This document shows, in pieces, positions 36,009-44,483 of a DNA stretch of 64,000 bases (within the stretch, counting starts at the first letter, position 1; each line of letters starts with the position of its first letter). The position numbers and the translations under genes are program-made. The notes beneath the pieces were generated by a model, which saw only the letters and a list, made by a program, of their open reading frames with translations, did not search any database and was not told the origin of the DNA. Origin of the DNA: Paracoccus zhejiangensis (lineage in GTDB: Bacteria; Pseudomonadota; Alphaproteobacteria; Rhodobacterales; Rhodobacteraceae); contig NZ_CP025431.1 in NCBI RefSeq assembly GCF_002847445.1, positions 203,362-267,361 of the forward strand. Direction: 5' to 3'.

Positions 36009-37304
36009 TCAGACCAGCCCGCGCAAGGCCTGCGGCTGCGGTCCGCCGGTGGCCCAGTCCAGCAGCTCGGCGGTGTGGACGACCGGAACCCCGGTGCCCG
36101 AGCCGATCTGCATCATGCAGCCGATATTTCCGGCGCTGATGACCTGCGGGGCCAGCGCTTCGAGTGTGGCGACCTTGCGGGCCTTCAGCTCGCCCGAGAT
36201 CGCCGGCTGCATCAGGTTATAGGTGCCGGCGGAGCCGCAGCAGAGATGGCTGTTCTTCGGCTCCAGTACGGTGAAGCCGGCGGCTTTCAACAGCTCCTTG
36301 GGCGCGGATTTGATCTGCTGGCCATGCTGCAGCGAGCAGGCGGCGTGATAGCCGACGCGCAGGGCGGGGGCGTGGGTGGCGTCCTTGAGGCCGAGGCTGG
36401 CCATGACCTCGGAAATGTCCTTGGCCAGCGCCGAGACCCGCTTGGCATCGGCTTCCAGCGGGTCGCCTTCGAACATGTGGCCGTAATCCTTGACGGTGGT
36501 GCCGCAGCCCGAGGTGTTGATGACCACGGCGTCCAGCTCGCCCGTCTCGATCTCGGCGGTCAGCGCGCGGATATTGGCCGCCGCCGCCGCGTGGCTGTCA
36601 TCGGTGCGGCCCATGTGATGGGTGAGCGCGCCGCAGCAGCCGACGCCCTTGGGGATCACCACCTCGCAGCCGTGACGGCGCAAGAGGCGGATGGTGGCAT
36701 CGTTGATATCGGTGTTCAGCGCCCGCTGCGCGCAGCCAATCAGCAGCGCCACCCGCTTCACCCGCGGCTCGGCGGCGGGAAAGACCTGCGGGTCGTCGTT
36801 GCGGCTGGGGGCAGGGATATGTTGCGGCGCCATCTCCAGCATCGCCCGCAGCCGCGCATCGGGGATCAGCTTGCGGAAGGGGCGGCCGAGCTTCGCGCCG
36901 AGCAGCGCCAGCCGGAAGCGGCGGGGATAGGGCAGGATGGCGGCGAGAACCCGGCGCAACAGCCGCTCGGACAGCGGGCGGCGATAGTTCTGTTCGATAT
37001 ATTCCCGCGCGTGATCGACCAGATGCATGTAGTTCACCCCCGAGGGGCAGGTGCTCATGCAGGAAAGGCACGACAGGCAGCGGTCGATATGGCCGACGGT
37101 CTTGGCATCGGGGGTGCGGCTGTTTTCCAGCATGTCCTTGATCAGGTAGATCCGGCCGCGCGGACTGTCCAATTCGTCGCCCAGCACCTGATAGGTCGGG
37201 CAGGTGGCGGTGCAGAAGCCGCAATGGACGCAGGTGCGCAGGATCTCGTTGCTGCGGGCAATGGCGGGGATGGCCAGCTGTTCGGGGGTGAAGGTGGTTT
37301 GCAT
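36009..37304 (-). CDS. glcF: Glycolate oxidase iron-sulfur subunit GlcF
   Basis: This 431-residue protein carries two 4Fe-4S clusters: Cys25, Cys28, Cys31, Cys35 (CVHCGFCTATCP) and Cys76, Cys79, Cys82, Cys86 (CLSCLSCMSTCP). Two CCG-type domains follow (GVGCCGALTHH and SHLCCGSAGTYN), typical of membrane-associated oxidoreductases of the GlcF/HdrD type. It passes electrons from glycolate to the quinone pool together with GlcD and GlcE. Its ATG is 1 base after the glcE stop. Confidence 0.96.
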   Translation of the reverse strand: MQTTFTPEQLAIPAIARSNEILRTCVHCGFCTATCPTYQVLGDELDSPRGRIYLIKDMLENSRTPDAKTVGHIDRCLSCLSCMSTCPSGVNYMHLVDHAREYIEQNYRRPLSERLLRRVLAAILPYPRRFRLALLGAKLGRPFRKLIPDARLRAMLEMAPQHIPAPSRNDDPQVFPAAEPRVKRVALLIGCAQRALNTDINDATIRLLRRHGCEVVIPKGVGCCGALTHHMGRTDDSHAAAAANIRALTAEIETGELDAVVINTSGCGTTVKDYGHMFEGDPLEADAKRVSALAKDISEVMASLGLKDATHAPALRVGYHAACSLQHGQQIKSAPKELLKAAGFTVLEPKNSHLCCGSAGTYNLMQPAISGELKARKVATLEALAPQVISAGNIGCMMQIGSGTGVPVVHTAELLDWATGGPQPQALRGLV

Positions 37305-37305
37305 G

Positions 37306-38424
37306 TCAGCCGTCCATCAGTCCGGGATTGAGGATGCCCGCCGGGTCGAAGCGACGGCGCAAGCCCTGCGAAATTTGTGCCACGGGACCGGTTTCGGGCG
37401 GGAAGGCCGGGCCGGTGAGACCGCCGCGCCTGATCAGCGTGGCATGGCGTGCGATGGCCCGGACCTGCGCCACCTCGCCCGGACCGTGATACCAGATGAG
37501 CCCGCCGCCCCAGTCGAGCGCCAGCTGACCGCCAAGCGCCGTGAGCCGGGCCGAGAGGGCAGGGGCCTCGGTCGGGCGGCAGAGGATGCGCCAAAGGGGC
37601 GCAGGGGAGCCGGCGAAGGCCGAGGCATCGCGCAACCCGCGCCAGAGCCGGTCGCTCTCGGGCTGGTCCAGCAACTCGGGCCGGTGGCCGGGGAAGAGGG
37701 CCAGCAGACGGTCGCTGCGATAGTCGAGCTGCGGGCCGAGGCCCTCGATGCGCAGGAAGGCGGTGCCGTCCTGCCATGCGGCGCCGGAGACCTCGAACGG
37801 GGTGGCGAGAGCGGTGGAGAAGATCGTCACGGCAGCGGCGGCATCCACGCCGGGAAAGGCCAGCGTCGCGCGGCGGTCGGGGAGGGGCAGGGTCTTCATC
37901 GAGACCTCGGTCAGCACGCCAAGCGTGCCCTGTGCCCCGGCCATCAGTTTCGACAGATCCAGCCCGGTGACGTTCTTCATAACCCGGCCGCCGTTCTTCA
38001 GGATGCGGCCCTGTCCATCGACAAAGCGCACGCCCAGAAGGTGATCGCGGCAGGCTCCGGCCAAGAGGCGGCGCGGGCCGCTGGCATTGGCCGCGACCAT
38101 GCCGCCGATGGTTGGCACGCCGTCGCTGCCCGAGATGCCGCGCAGATCTGGCGGCTCGAAGGCCAGCGATTGACCCTCGGCGGCCAGCATCTCCATGATC
38201 TCCGCGAGCGGCGTGCCGGCCCGGGCCACCAGCGTCATCTCGCCCGGTGAATAGGTGACGACGCCCGGCAGCCGGGCGAGGCTGAGCGCCGCGCCGGGGC
38301 CGGGATTCTGGGTGCGGGTGCCGCCGCCGGTGATGCGCAGGGGGGCGGAACGGGCGAAGTGATCGGCGACCAGTTCCGAGAGTTCGGCCTCTGACGAGGG
38401 CGCCAGCAATTCGGTGACGCTCAT
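37306..38424 (-). CDS. glcE: Glycolate oxidase FAD-binding subunit GlcE
   Basis: This 372-residue FAD-linked oxidase subunit has PLRITGGGTRTQNPGPG (the FAD pyrophosphate loop region), GVPTIGGMVAANASGPRRL and NVTGLDLSKLMAGAQGTLGVLTEVSMK. The ATG at 38424 overlaps the glcD stop as ATGA, which fixes the start; the frame remains open further upstream only as an antiparallel shadow of glcD. GlcE forms the heterodimeric flavin part of the enzyme with GlcD. Confidence 0.95.
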   Translation of the reverse strand: MSVTELLAPSSEAELSELVADHFARSAPLRITGGGTRTQNPGPGAALSLARLPGVVTYSPGEMTLVARAGTPLAEIMEMLAAEGQSLAFEPPDLRGISGSDGVPTIGGMVAANASGPRRLLAGACRDHLLGVRFVDGQGRILKNGGRVMKNVTGLDLSKLMAGAQGTLGVLTEVSMKTLPLPDRRATLAFPGVDAAAAVTIFSTALATPFEVSGAAWQDGTAFLRIEGLGPQLDYRSDRLLALFPGHRPELLDQPESDRLWRGLRDASAFAGSPAPLWRILCRPTEAPALSARLTALGGQLALDWGGGLIWYHGPGEVAQVRAIARHATLIRRGGLTGPAFPPETGPVAQISQGLRRRFDPAGILNPGLMDG

Positions 38425-39872
38425 TCCGCCGCCCTCGCGCGATAGGGGGCGCTGGCTTCCAGCGGCCAGACCTTGGCCGGGTTCAACAGCCAGCCGGGGT
38501 CGAACACGTCCTTGACCTCCATCTGGATCGCCAGATCCTCGGGCGCGTATTGATCGCCCATCAGGTCGCGCTTTTCGATACCCACGCCATGCTCGCCGGT
38601 CAGGCAGCCGCCGACCTCGACGCAGAGCCGCAGGATATCGGTCCCAAGCGCCTCGGCCCGGGCCAGATCTCCGGGGGTATTGGCGTTGAAGAGGATCAGC
38701 GGGTGCATGTTGCCGTCGCCGGCGTGGAAGACATTGGCGACCTCCAGCCCGTGCTGGCGCGACAGTTCGCCGATGCGGCGCAGGGTGAAGGGCAGTTGCC
38801 CGACCGGCACCGTGCCATCGAGGCAGATGTAATCCCCCAGACGGCCCATGGCGCCGAAGGCCGATTTGCGGCCCTTCCAGATCGCCGCCGCCTCGTCGGC
38901 GCTGCGGCTTTCGCGGAACTCGACCGGGTTCAGCGCATCGGCGATATTGCGGATCTCGCCCAGCTGGTGGTCGATCTCGCCCGGCGAGCCCTCGACCTCG
39001 ACCACCAGAACGGCGGCGCAGCCGGGATAGCCGGCATGGGCGAAATCCTCGACCGCGCGCAGGCAGGGTTCGTCCATGTATTCGATCGCCACCGGCAGCA
39101 CGCCCGAGCGGATGATATTGGCGACGCATTCGCCCGCCACCTCGGCATTGTCGAAGCCGATCAGCACCGGCCTTGCGCCCTCGGGTCTGGGCAGGATTTT
39201 TAGAATCGCCTCGGTGACGATGCCCAGCTGACCTTCCGAGCCGCAGAGGAGGCCGAGAAGGTCGAGCCCGTCGGGCGACAGTTCCGGGCCGCCCAGTTCC
39301 ACCACTTCGCCGGTGGTCAGAACCACCGTCGCGCCGAGAAGGTTGTTGGTGGTGACACCATATTTCAGGCAATGCGCGCCGCCCGAATTCATCGCGATAT
39401 TGCCGGCAATGGTGCAGGCCAGCTGCGAGGAAGGGTCGGGGGCATAGAAGAAGCCATGGGGTTCAAGTTCGGCACTGACCGACAGGTTGGTGACGCCCGA
39501 CTGCACCCGGATGAAGCGGTTTTCGGTGTCGATCTCGAGGAAATCGTTCAGCCGCATGGTGCCGATGACCACGCAATCGGCGGTGGGCAGCGCGCCACCC
39601 GCCAGCGAGGTGCCGGCGCCGCGCGGCACCACCGGCACGCCCATTCGCGCGCAGACCTGCATGGCGGCGGCAACCTCGGCGGTCGTGCGGGGCAGGACCA
39701 CGGCCAAGGGCGGGCAGCGATAGGCGGTGAAGGCGTCGCATTCATAGGCGCGAGTTTCCTGCAGATCCGAGATGACCGCATCGGCGGGCAGCACCTTGCG
39801 CAGGGCGGCGACGATCTGGGGCGCGCGGTCTAGGATGCGCGGGTCGGGCTGGGGCATCGCGATGCCGGACAT
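38421..39872 (-). CDS. glcD: Glycolate oxidase catalytic subunit GlcD
   Basis: This 483-residue subunit is a vanillyl-alcohol-oxidase-fold flavoprotein with the FAD motif VPRGAGTSLAGGALP (about residues 83-97), AGNIAMNSGGAHCLKYG and, at the C-terminal domain, VFHAGDGNMHP (metal/flavin ligand histidines) and LTGEHGVGIEKRDLM. It oxidises glycolate to glyoxylate. It is the first gene of glcDEF, divergent from a GntR regulator by 139 bases. Confidence 0.96.
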   Translation of the reverse strand: MSGIAMPQPDPRILDRAPQIVAALRKVLPADAVISDLQETRAYECDAFTAYRCPPLAVVLPRTTAEVAAAMQVCARMGVPVVPRGAGTSLAGGALPTADCVVIGTMRLNDFLEIDTENRFIRVQSGVTNLSVSAELEPHGFFYAPDPSSQLACTIAGNIAMNSGGAHCLKYGVTTNNLLGATVVLTTGEVVELGGPELSPDGLDLLGLLCGSEGQLGIVTEAILKILPRPEGARPVLIGFDNAEVAGECVANIIRSGVLPVAIEYMDEPCLRAVEDFAHAGYPGCAAVLVVEVEGSPGEIDHQLGEIRNIADALNPVEFRESRSADEAAAIWKGRKSAFGAMGRLGDYICLDGTVPVGQLPFTLRRIGELSRQHGLEVANVFHAGDGNMHPLILFNANTPGDLARAEALGTDILRLCVEVGGCLTGEHGVGIEKRDLMGDQYAPEDLAIQMEVKDVFDPGWLLNPAKVWPLEASAPYRARAAE

Positions 39873-40011
39873 GGGTTCCTCTCGCTTTCCGCTGGCTGGC
39901 GTGTTGGTATTATTTTTAGACCATATTTGTCAAACGGTATTTTCGATGAACCAAACCTTGACCCCGAACGGGGATGGGCTAGTCTCTGCATAGCACAGGC
40001 GGAGCCATGCG

Positions 40012-40791
40012 ATGACGCAATCTGCGGTAAAATCCGAGCGCGCGGCCGAGGCCGTGGCCCAGCATATCGAGGCCCTGATCCTCGAGGGGGCGCTGAAACC
40101 CGATGCCCGGCTGCTGCCCGAGCGCGAACTGGCCGAGCGGCTGGAGGTCTCGCGCTCGACCTTGCGGGACGGGCTGAAGATCCTCGAGGCGCGGGGGCTG
40201 CTGGTTTCGGGCGGGCGCGGGGCGCAGGTCGCGGCGCTGGGGGCCGAGGCGATCACCGATCCGCTGATCGCGCTTCTGGCCCGGCACAGCGAGGGGGCCG
40301 ACGATTATCTGGAGTTTCGTGGCATCATCGAAGGCGCCGCTGCCGGGCTGGCGGCGGAACGCGCCACGCCGGTCGAGCGCGAACGGCTGCGGGATCTGAT
40401 GGAGCGGATGGCGCGGGCGCATGAGGCCGAGGACCCGACCGCAGAGGGCGAGGCTGATGCCGAGTTGCACCTGATGATCTACGAGGCGAGCCACAACCTG
40501 ACGCTGCTGCAGATCATGCAGGCGCTGGCTGGCGTCGTGCGGGCGGATGTGCTGCAGAACCGCCAGCGGCTGTTCGCGATCCCGGCGATGCGGGATGTCC
40601 TCTATGCCCAGCATTGCAAGATCGGCGATGCGGTTCTGGCCGGGGACGCAGCGGCGGCGAGCGCGGCAGCGCTGGAACACCTGGACTATCTGCGCGCCGC
40701 GCGGCAGGAACTGAGCGCCGCCGATGCGCGGCTCGACCTGTCGATGCGGCGGCTGAACGGCGGCGGACTACAAGCGACGAACAAGCGATAA
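40012..40791 (+). CDS. glcC: GntR-family regulator (FCD), probable GlcC
   Basis: This 259-residue regulator has an N-terminal winged helix (about residues 10-75, with LLPERELAERLEVSRSTLRDGLKILEARGLL) and an FCD domain (DAELHLMIYEASHNLTLLQIMQAL, YAQHCKIGDAVL). It is divergent from glcD, which matches the genomic arrangement of GlcC, the glycolate-responsive activator. The intergenic region contains TTGGT-N11-ACCAT around 39904-39924, a loose match to the TGGT/ACCA sites used by GlcC/LldR relatives. Effector and target are inferred from position. Confidence 0.82.
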   Translation: MTQSAVKSERAAEAVAQHIEALILEGALKPDARLLPERELAERLEVSRSTLRDGLKILEARGLLVSGGRGAQVAALGAEAITDPLIALLARHSEGADDYLEFRGIIEGAAAGLAAERATPVERERLRDLMERMARAHEAEDPTAEGEADAELHLMIYEASHNLTLLQIMQALAGVVRADVLQNRQRLFAIPAMRDVLYAQHCKIGDAVLAGDAAAASAAALEHLDYLRAARQELSAADARLDLSMRRLNGGGLQATNKR

Positions 40792-41011
40792 TGCGAATTA
40801 TGGAACATAAATCGCATACCGCCGGGTGACACAGGAATCGCGTCGCCTGCCGTTGCGGGATGACCGCTGAATTGCCCCGTCGGGTGCCGAGGCCGCGTTT
40901 CCCGGGCCAGACTTATACTTTTCGACAGGTTCCGAAAGACCCGGACCCGCCGAACTGTCCAGTTCCGCAATCTGCATGCTAGCCTGAATTTAATCCCCCC
41001 GGCAGACATTC

Positions 41012-41704
41012 ATGGACTACATTGTGGACAAGTGCAGATTGGCAATCGTCGATGATCACCCAATATTTCTTGAAGGGTTGATTAATATATTCTCGGAATC
41101 GGATGAATTTATCATTATGAATCGTGGCGCCTGTGCAGGTGATGCGGTCAGAATATCAAAAGAAAATGGATCGGATGTCATTCTCATGGATTTGGATATG
41201 CCGGGCAGCGTGCTGTCGGCGATTCGAGAGATCAGGATGGACTCTCCCGATGTGAAAATTCTCATGTTCACGGCCTCGATGGCGGTAGAGCACGCGGTGC
41301 AGGTGCTCGAGGCGGGCGCCCATGGTTACGTGGTGAAGGGCAGCACGAAATCCGAACTGACCAATGCGATCCGCGCGGTATTGCGCGATGAAACCTATGT
41401 AACCCAAGCTTTTGCCGCGAAGGTCATTTCAGCCCTGCAGAATGCGGCCCTGCGCAAGCGGGCCTTGCAATCGATCAAGCTGAATGTGCGCGAGCATCAG
41501 ATTATCCGCCTGCTCTTGCGGGGAAAGACCAATCGCGAAATCGGCGAGCGGCTGAATATCAGCGAAAAGACCGTAAAACATTACATGTCGATCCTGATCC
41601 AGAAACTGCAGGTCCGGAACCGGACCGAGGTGGTGCTGGCCGCCCAGAAGCTGCAGATCGAGGCTTTGGACAAGGAGCCGGCGGTTTCGGCCTATCTGCA
41701 ATAA
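41012..41704 (+). CDS. NarL/FixJ-family response regulator
   Basis: This 230-residue two-component regulator has a receiver domain (acidic pair Asp14-Asp15 in VDDHP, phospho-acceptor Asp60 in ILMDLDMPG, switch Thr in MFTASM and Lys in VVKGS) and a C-terminal LuxR helix-turn-helix (REHQIIRLLLRGKTNREIGERLNISEKTVKHYM). It converges on the histidine kinase gene with 6 bases between stops and is its obvious partner. The first 250 or so bases are much richer in A and T than the rest of the gene and its neighbours, which hints at a mixed origin. The 220 bases upstream hold no gene. Confidence 0.9.
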   Translation: MDYIVDKCRLAIVDDHPIFLEGLINIFSESDEFIIMNRGACAGDAVRISKENGSDVILMDLDMPGSVLSAIREIRMDSPDVKILMFTASMAVEHAVQVLEAGAHGYVVKGSTKSELTNAIRAVLRDETYVTQAFAAKVISALQNAALRKRALQSIKLNVREHQIIRLLLRGKTNREIGERLNISEKTVKHYMSILIQKLQVRNRTEVVLAAQKLQIEALDKEPAVSAYLQ

Positions 41705-41710
41705 CCGGCG

Positions 41711-43075
41711 TCAGACCGGCAGCCGCACCGTCACCCGCGTGCCCCTGCCGCCATCCGAAGCGACCTCCAGCTTTCCGCCAAGTGTCTGCACCCTCCGTGC
41801 AATCCCGGCAAGGCCCAGCCCGGTCATCGGGCCGGTCGCAGCGCGCGCGCCGATGCCCGGCCCGTGGTCGCTGACCGTGATCTCGACCGCGTTGTCCTGC
41901 AACCGGCCACGGACTTCCTGCCCCTCGCCGCCGGCATGGCGAAAGGCATTGGTCAGCCCTTCCTGCACCACGCGGTAGAGGCTGATCTTCACCGGCTCGG
42001 GCAGGTCCTCGGGCAACGCGCCGAGATCGAGTGTCACCGAACTGCCCGTCTGCCGCTCGTGCCGCGTTACTGCCAGACGCAGCACCTCGGGGACCGAGAG
42101 GCCCGCCAGCTCCGGCACGCTGAGCCCATCGGCCAGATGACGCAACTCGCGGATGGCCTGGCTGGTCAGCGAGACGGCGGACATGCGGGTTCCAGGGCCG
42201 GGTTCCGAGGCGACCTCGTCGCTGTGCAGGATCGCCAGCCCCAGAAGCTGCAGCGGGCCATCGTGCAGATCCGCGCCGATGCGGTTCAGCAGGTCCTCGT
42301 TCACCTCGACCGCGTCCAGCTTGGCCTGCTCGGCGATCCGCCGCAGCCGGTCGTTCTGCCGGGCCAGGTCCTGGGAATCGATCAGCCGACGGTTCAGTTC
42401 GGCCTGCTGCATCTGGACGATGCGCCGGGCACGGCCGGCCAGCAGCAGCAAGAGGCCCATCATCAGGAAGGTGGTCAGGCCGATGCCGGCCCAGATCCTC
42501 ACCGAGACCACCCGCATCTGCGCCAAGAGCCGGGTCGGGTCCTGGTAGAATTCGCCGACCGCTGCGATCGCCGAGGCACCCTGCGCCTTCAGCGGCACAT
42601 AGAGTTCAAGGACCGTCTCGTCCGCGCGCCGCTCGGGGATCAGGCCATGCACCGCCGGTTCATGTTCGAGGATCGCCACCGTGCCGCCCGACAGCGCCTC
42701 GGCCAGATGTTCAGAATTCGCCTGCAGGCCGACCAGCCGGGGATCGGTGCTGTAGGCGATGGTCCCGTCCGGCCACCAGATCAGCGCGGTGCCGATCTCC
42801 TTGGCGGTGATATAGGCGGCCAGCACCTCGTCAAGCCGCGCCTTGACCGCGCCGGGCAAGGGGCCGTTCTGCGGTAGATCGGCCAGCAGCGGCTCCATCA
42901 GCAGGCTCATGAACACCGCGTGCGAGGCCGAAACGGCCTTGATCTCGACATCGCGGATATAGGCGTTCAGCGTCGCGCCCAGAATCAGCATCGAGGCGCA
43001 GATGATGACCGAGATCATCAGGACGGCTTCGACACCAAGGGCGAAGGGCCGCGACGGGTTTGCCGGCTGTGTCAT
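41711..43075 (-). CDS. Sensor histidine kinase (HisKA_3, NarX/DegS-like)
   Basis: This 454-residue kinase has two membrane helices (about residues 16-38 and 193-213) flanking a periplasmic sensor of about 150 residues. The phospho-acceptor is His271 in IGADLHDGPLQLLGLAI, the hallmark HDxxQ-like box of the HisKA_3 class. The HATPase region shows NAFRHAGGEG and HGPGIGAR. It lies 69 bases downstream of the HlyD gene on the same strand, so it may be read with the secretion operon. The signal sensed is unknown. Confidence 0.9.
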   Translation of the reverse strand: MTQPANPSRPFALGVEAVLMISVIICASMLILGATLNAYIRDVEIKAVSASHAVFMSLLMEPLLADLPQNGPLPGAVKARLDEVLAAYITAKEIGTALIWWPDGTIAYSTDPRLVGLQANSEHLAEALSGGTVAILEHEPAVHGLIPERRADETVLELYVPLKAQGASAIAAVGEFYQDPTRLLAQMRVVSVRIWAGIGLTTFLMMGLLLLLAGRARRIVQMQQAELNRRLIDSQDLARQNDRLRRIAEQAKLDAVEVNEDLLNRIGADLHDGPLQLLGLAILHSDEVASEPGPGTRMSAVSLTSQAIRELRHLADGLSVPELAGLSVPEVLRLAVTRHERQTGSSVTLDLGALPEDLPEPVKISLYRVVQEGLTNAFRHAGGEGQEVRGRLQDNAVEITVSDHGPGIGARAATGPMTGLGLAGIARRVQTLGGKLEVASDGGRGTRVTVRLPV

Positions 43076-43144
43076 CAGGGATTATGAATTTCGATCAATC
43101 TCGGCAGATGGTGGCACAGGATCTGCAGTCTGTGCTACTTGCAC

Positions 43145-44476
43145 TTAGCGTTCGCGCATCGCGCGGTTGAACTGATCGGTCAGAGGCTTGGTGAGATAGG
43201 ACAGCGGCGTCCGCGCCTCGGTCGAGACGAAGATCTCGGCCGGCATTCCCGGGATCAGTTGCAGACCGGCCAGCTTCTCCATCTCCTCGGTGCCGATCTC
43301 GGCATCGCCCGCATAATGGCTTTCGGCCGAGGCGCTCGCGCGGGTGGCGGCGGCGGCGACATAGGTCATGACGCCGGTGACCTCGGGCGTGGTGCGCTGG
43401 TTGAAGGCCGAGAAGCGGATGCGGACCGGCTGGCCCACGGCGATCTGGTCGATGCTGTTCGGGGGAAACTTGATGCCGATCTTCAGCCGCGCATCATCCG
43501 GCACGATGCTGGCCAGCACCTCGGCCGGGGTGATGACACCGCCGATGGTATGCACCTTCAACTCGTTGATGATGCCCGAGATCGGCGCGCGCAGATCGGT
43601 CCGCGTCAGCTTGGCCTCGGTCGCCTCGCGGCGATCGCGCAGTTCCGAGATGCGGGCGGTCGCCTGCCCGATCTCGCGCTGCGCCTCGGTCCTTGCCTCG
43701 TCATCGACGGCGAGGATCTGCAGCCGCAACTCGCCGATCCGCACGCGGGCACGGGCCATGGCCGAGGAGATCTCGCCATGCTCGCCCAGCAGCCGCGCCC
43801 GTTCGCGGCTCATGGCGAAGATGCGGGTGCGGTCGATCAGCTTGGCCTCGGTCAGTTCGGCGATCCGCGCATGTTCGACATCGACCAGCGCGATCTCGTC
43901 GGCCTTGCCCCGCAGCTGGGTCTCGAGCCCGGCGATTTCCTCCTCGATCTGGCTGATGCCCAATTCCAGCTGCTGCTTGCGCGAGTTGCGGCTGAGGCTG
44001 TTGCCCTCGAACATGCGGGTTTCGCCCTGCACGATCCGGGTGATCTGGGGGGTGTCGCCCCCAAGCTCGGGCGGGAAAGCGATCTCGGCCAAGCCGTCGC
44101 GCTCGGCGGTCAGGCGGGCTTCGCGGCCGGCCAGTTCCAGAAGTTGCGATTGCAGGATCGACAGCTCGGCGCGGGTCTGCGCGTCGTCGAGACGGAACAG
44201 CACCTGCCCGGCCTCGACCCGGTCGCCCTCGCGGATCTCGATGGCGCTGATGATGCCGCCGTCGCGGTGCTGGACGAATTTCAGGTTCTGGTCCACCGCC
44301 ACCTCGCCCTGCGCGATCACCGCGCCGTTGAGCTGCGCGGTGGCGGCCCACCCGCCGACGCCGCCGATCAGCAGGAAGGCCAGCACGAAGCCGGCGCCGA
44401 CCCTGAGGCCAAGGGGAAAGCGGTTCTCGCTGGTGCTGGTCGGCGCCGTCGGCTGATTGCTGGGTTTTTGCGTCAT
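43145..44476 (-). CDS. Type I secretion membrane fusion protein (HlyD/PrtE family)
   Basis: This 443-residue adaptor has a short cytoplasmic N-terminus, one membrane helix (about residues 24-47), a lipoyl-like half (QHRDGGIISAIEIREGDRVEAGQVLFRLDD), a long coiled-coil stretch (about 100-280) and a C-terminal beta-barrel (TRTDLRAPISGIINELKVHTIGGVITPAE is the second lipoyl half). It links the ABC exporter to a TolC-like outer membrane channel that is not in this window. It lies 7 bases after the membrane-anchored RTX gene. Confidence 0.93.
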   Translation of the reverse strand: MTQKPSNQPTAPTSTSENRFPLGLRVGAGFVLAFLLIGGVGGWAATAQLNGAVIAQGEVAVDQNLKFVQHRDGGIISAIEIREGDRVEAGQVLFRLDDAQTRAELSILQSQLLELAGREARLTAERDGLAEIAFPPELGGDTPQITRIVQGETRMFEGNSLSRNSRKQQLELGISQIEEEIAGLETQLRGKADEIALVDVEHARIAELTEAKLIDRTRIFAMSRERARLLGEHGEISSAMARARVRIGELRLQILAVDDEARTEAQREIGQATARISELRDRREATEAKLTRTDLRAPISGIINELKVHTIGGVITPAEVLASIVPDDARLKIGIKFPPNSIDQIAVGQPVRIRFSAFNQRTTPEVTGVMTYVAAAATRASASAESHYAGDAEIGTEEMEKLAGLQLIPGMPAEIFVSTEARTPLSYLTKPLTDQFNRAMRER

Positions 44477-44483
44477 CTTGTCC

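Noticed and set aside
35912..36139. Plus-strand small ORF from GTG 35912 with a GGAGAG upstream
   Set aside because: It is highly Arg/Pro-rich and runs antisense into glcF after crossing the glc terminator hairpin; no conserved features.
38425..39372. N-terminal extension of the glcE frame
   Set aside because: It overlaps glcD in another frame. The ATG at 38424 overlapping the glcD stop is the natural start.
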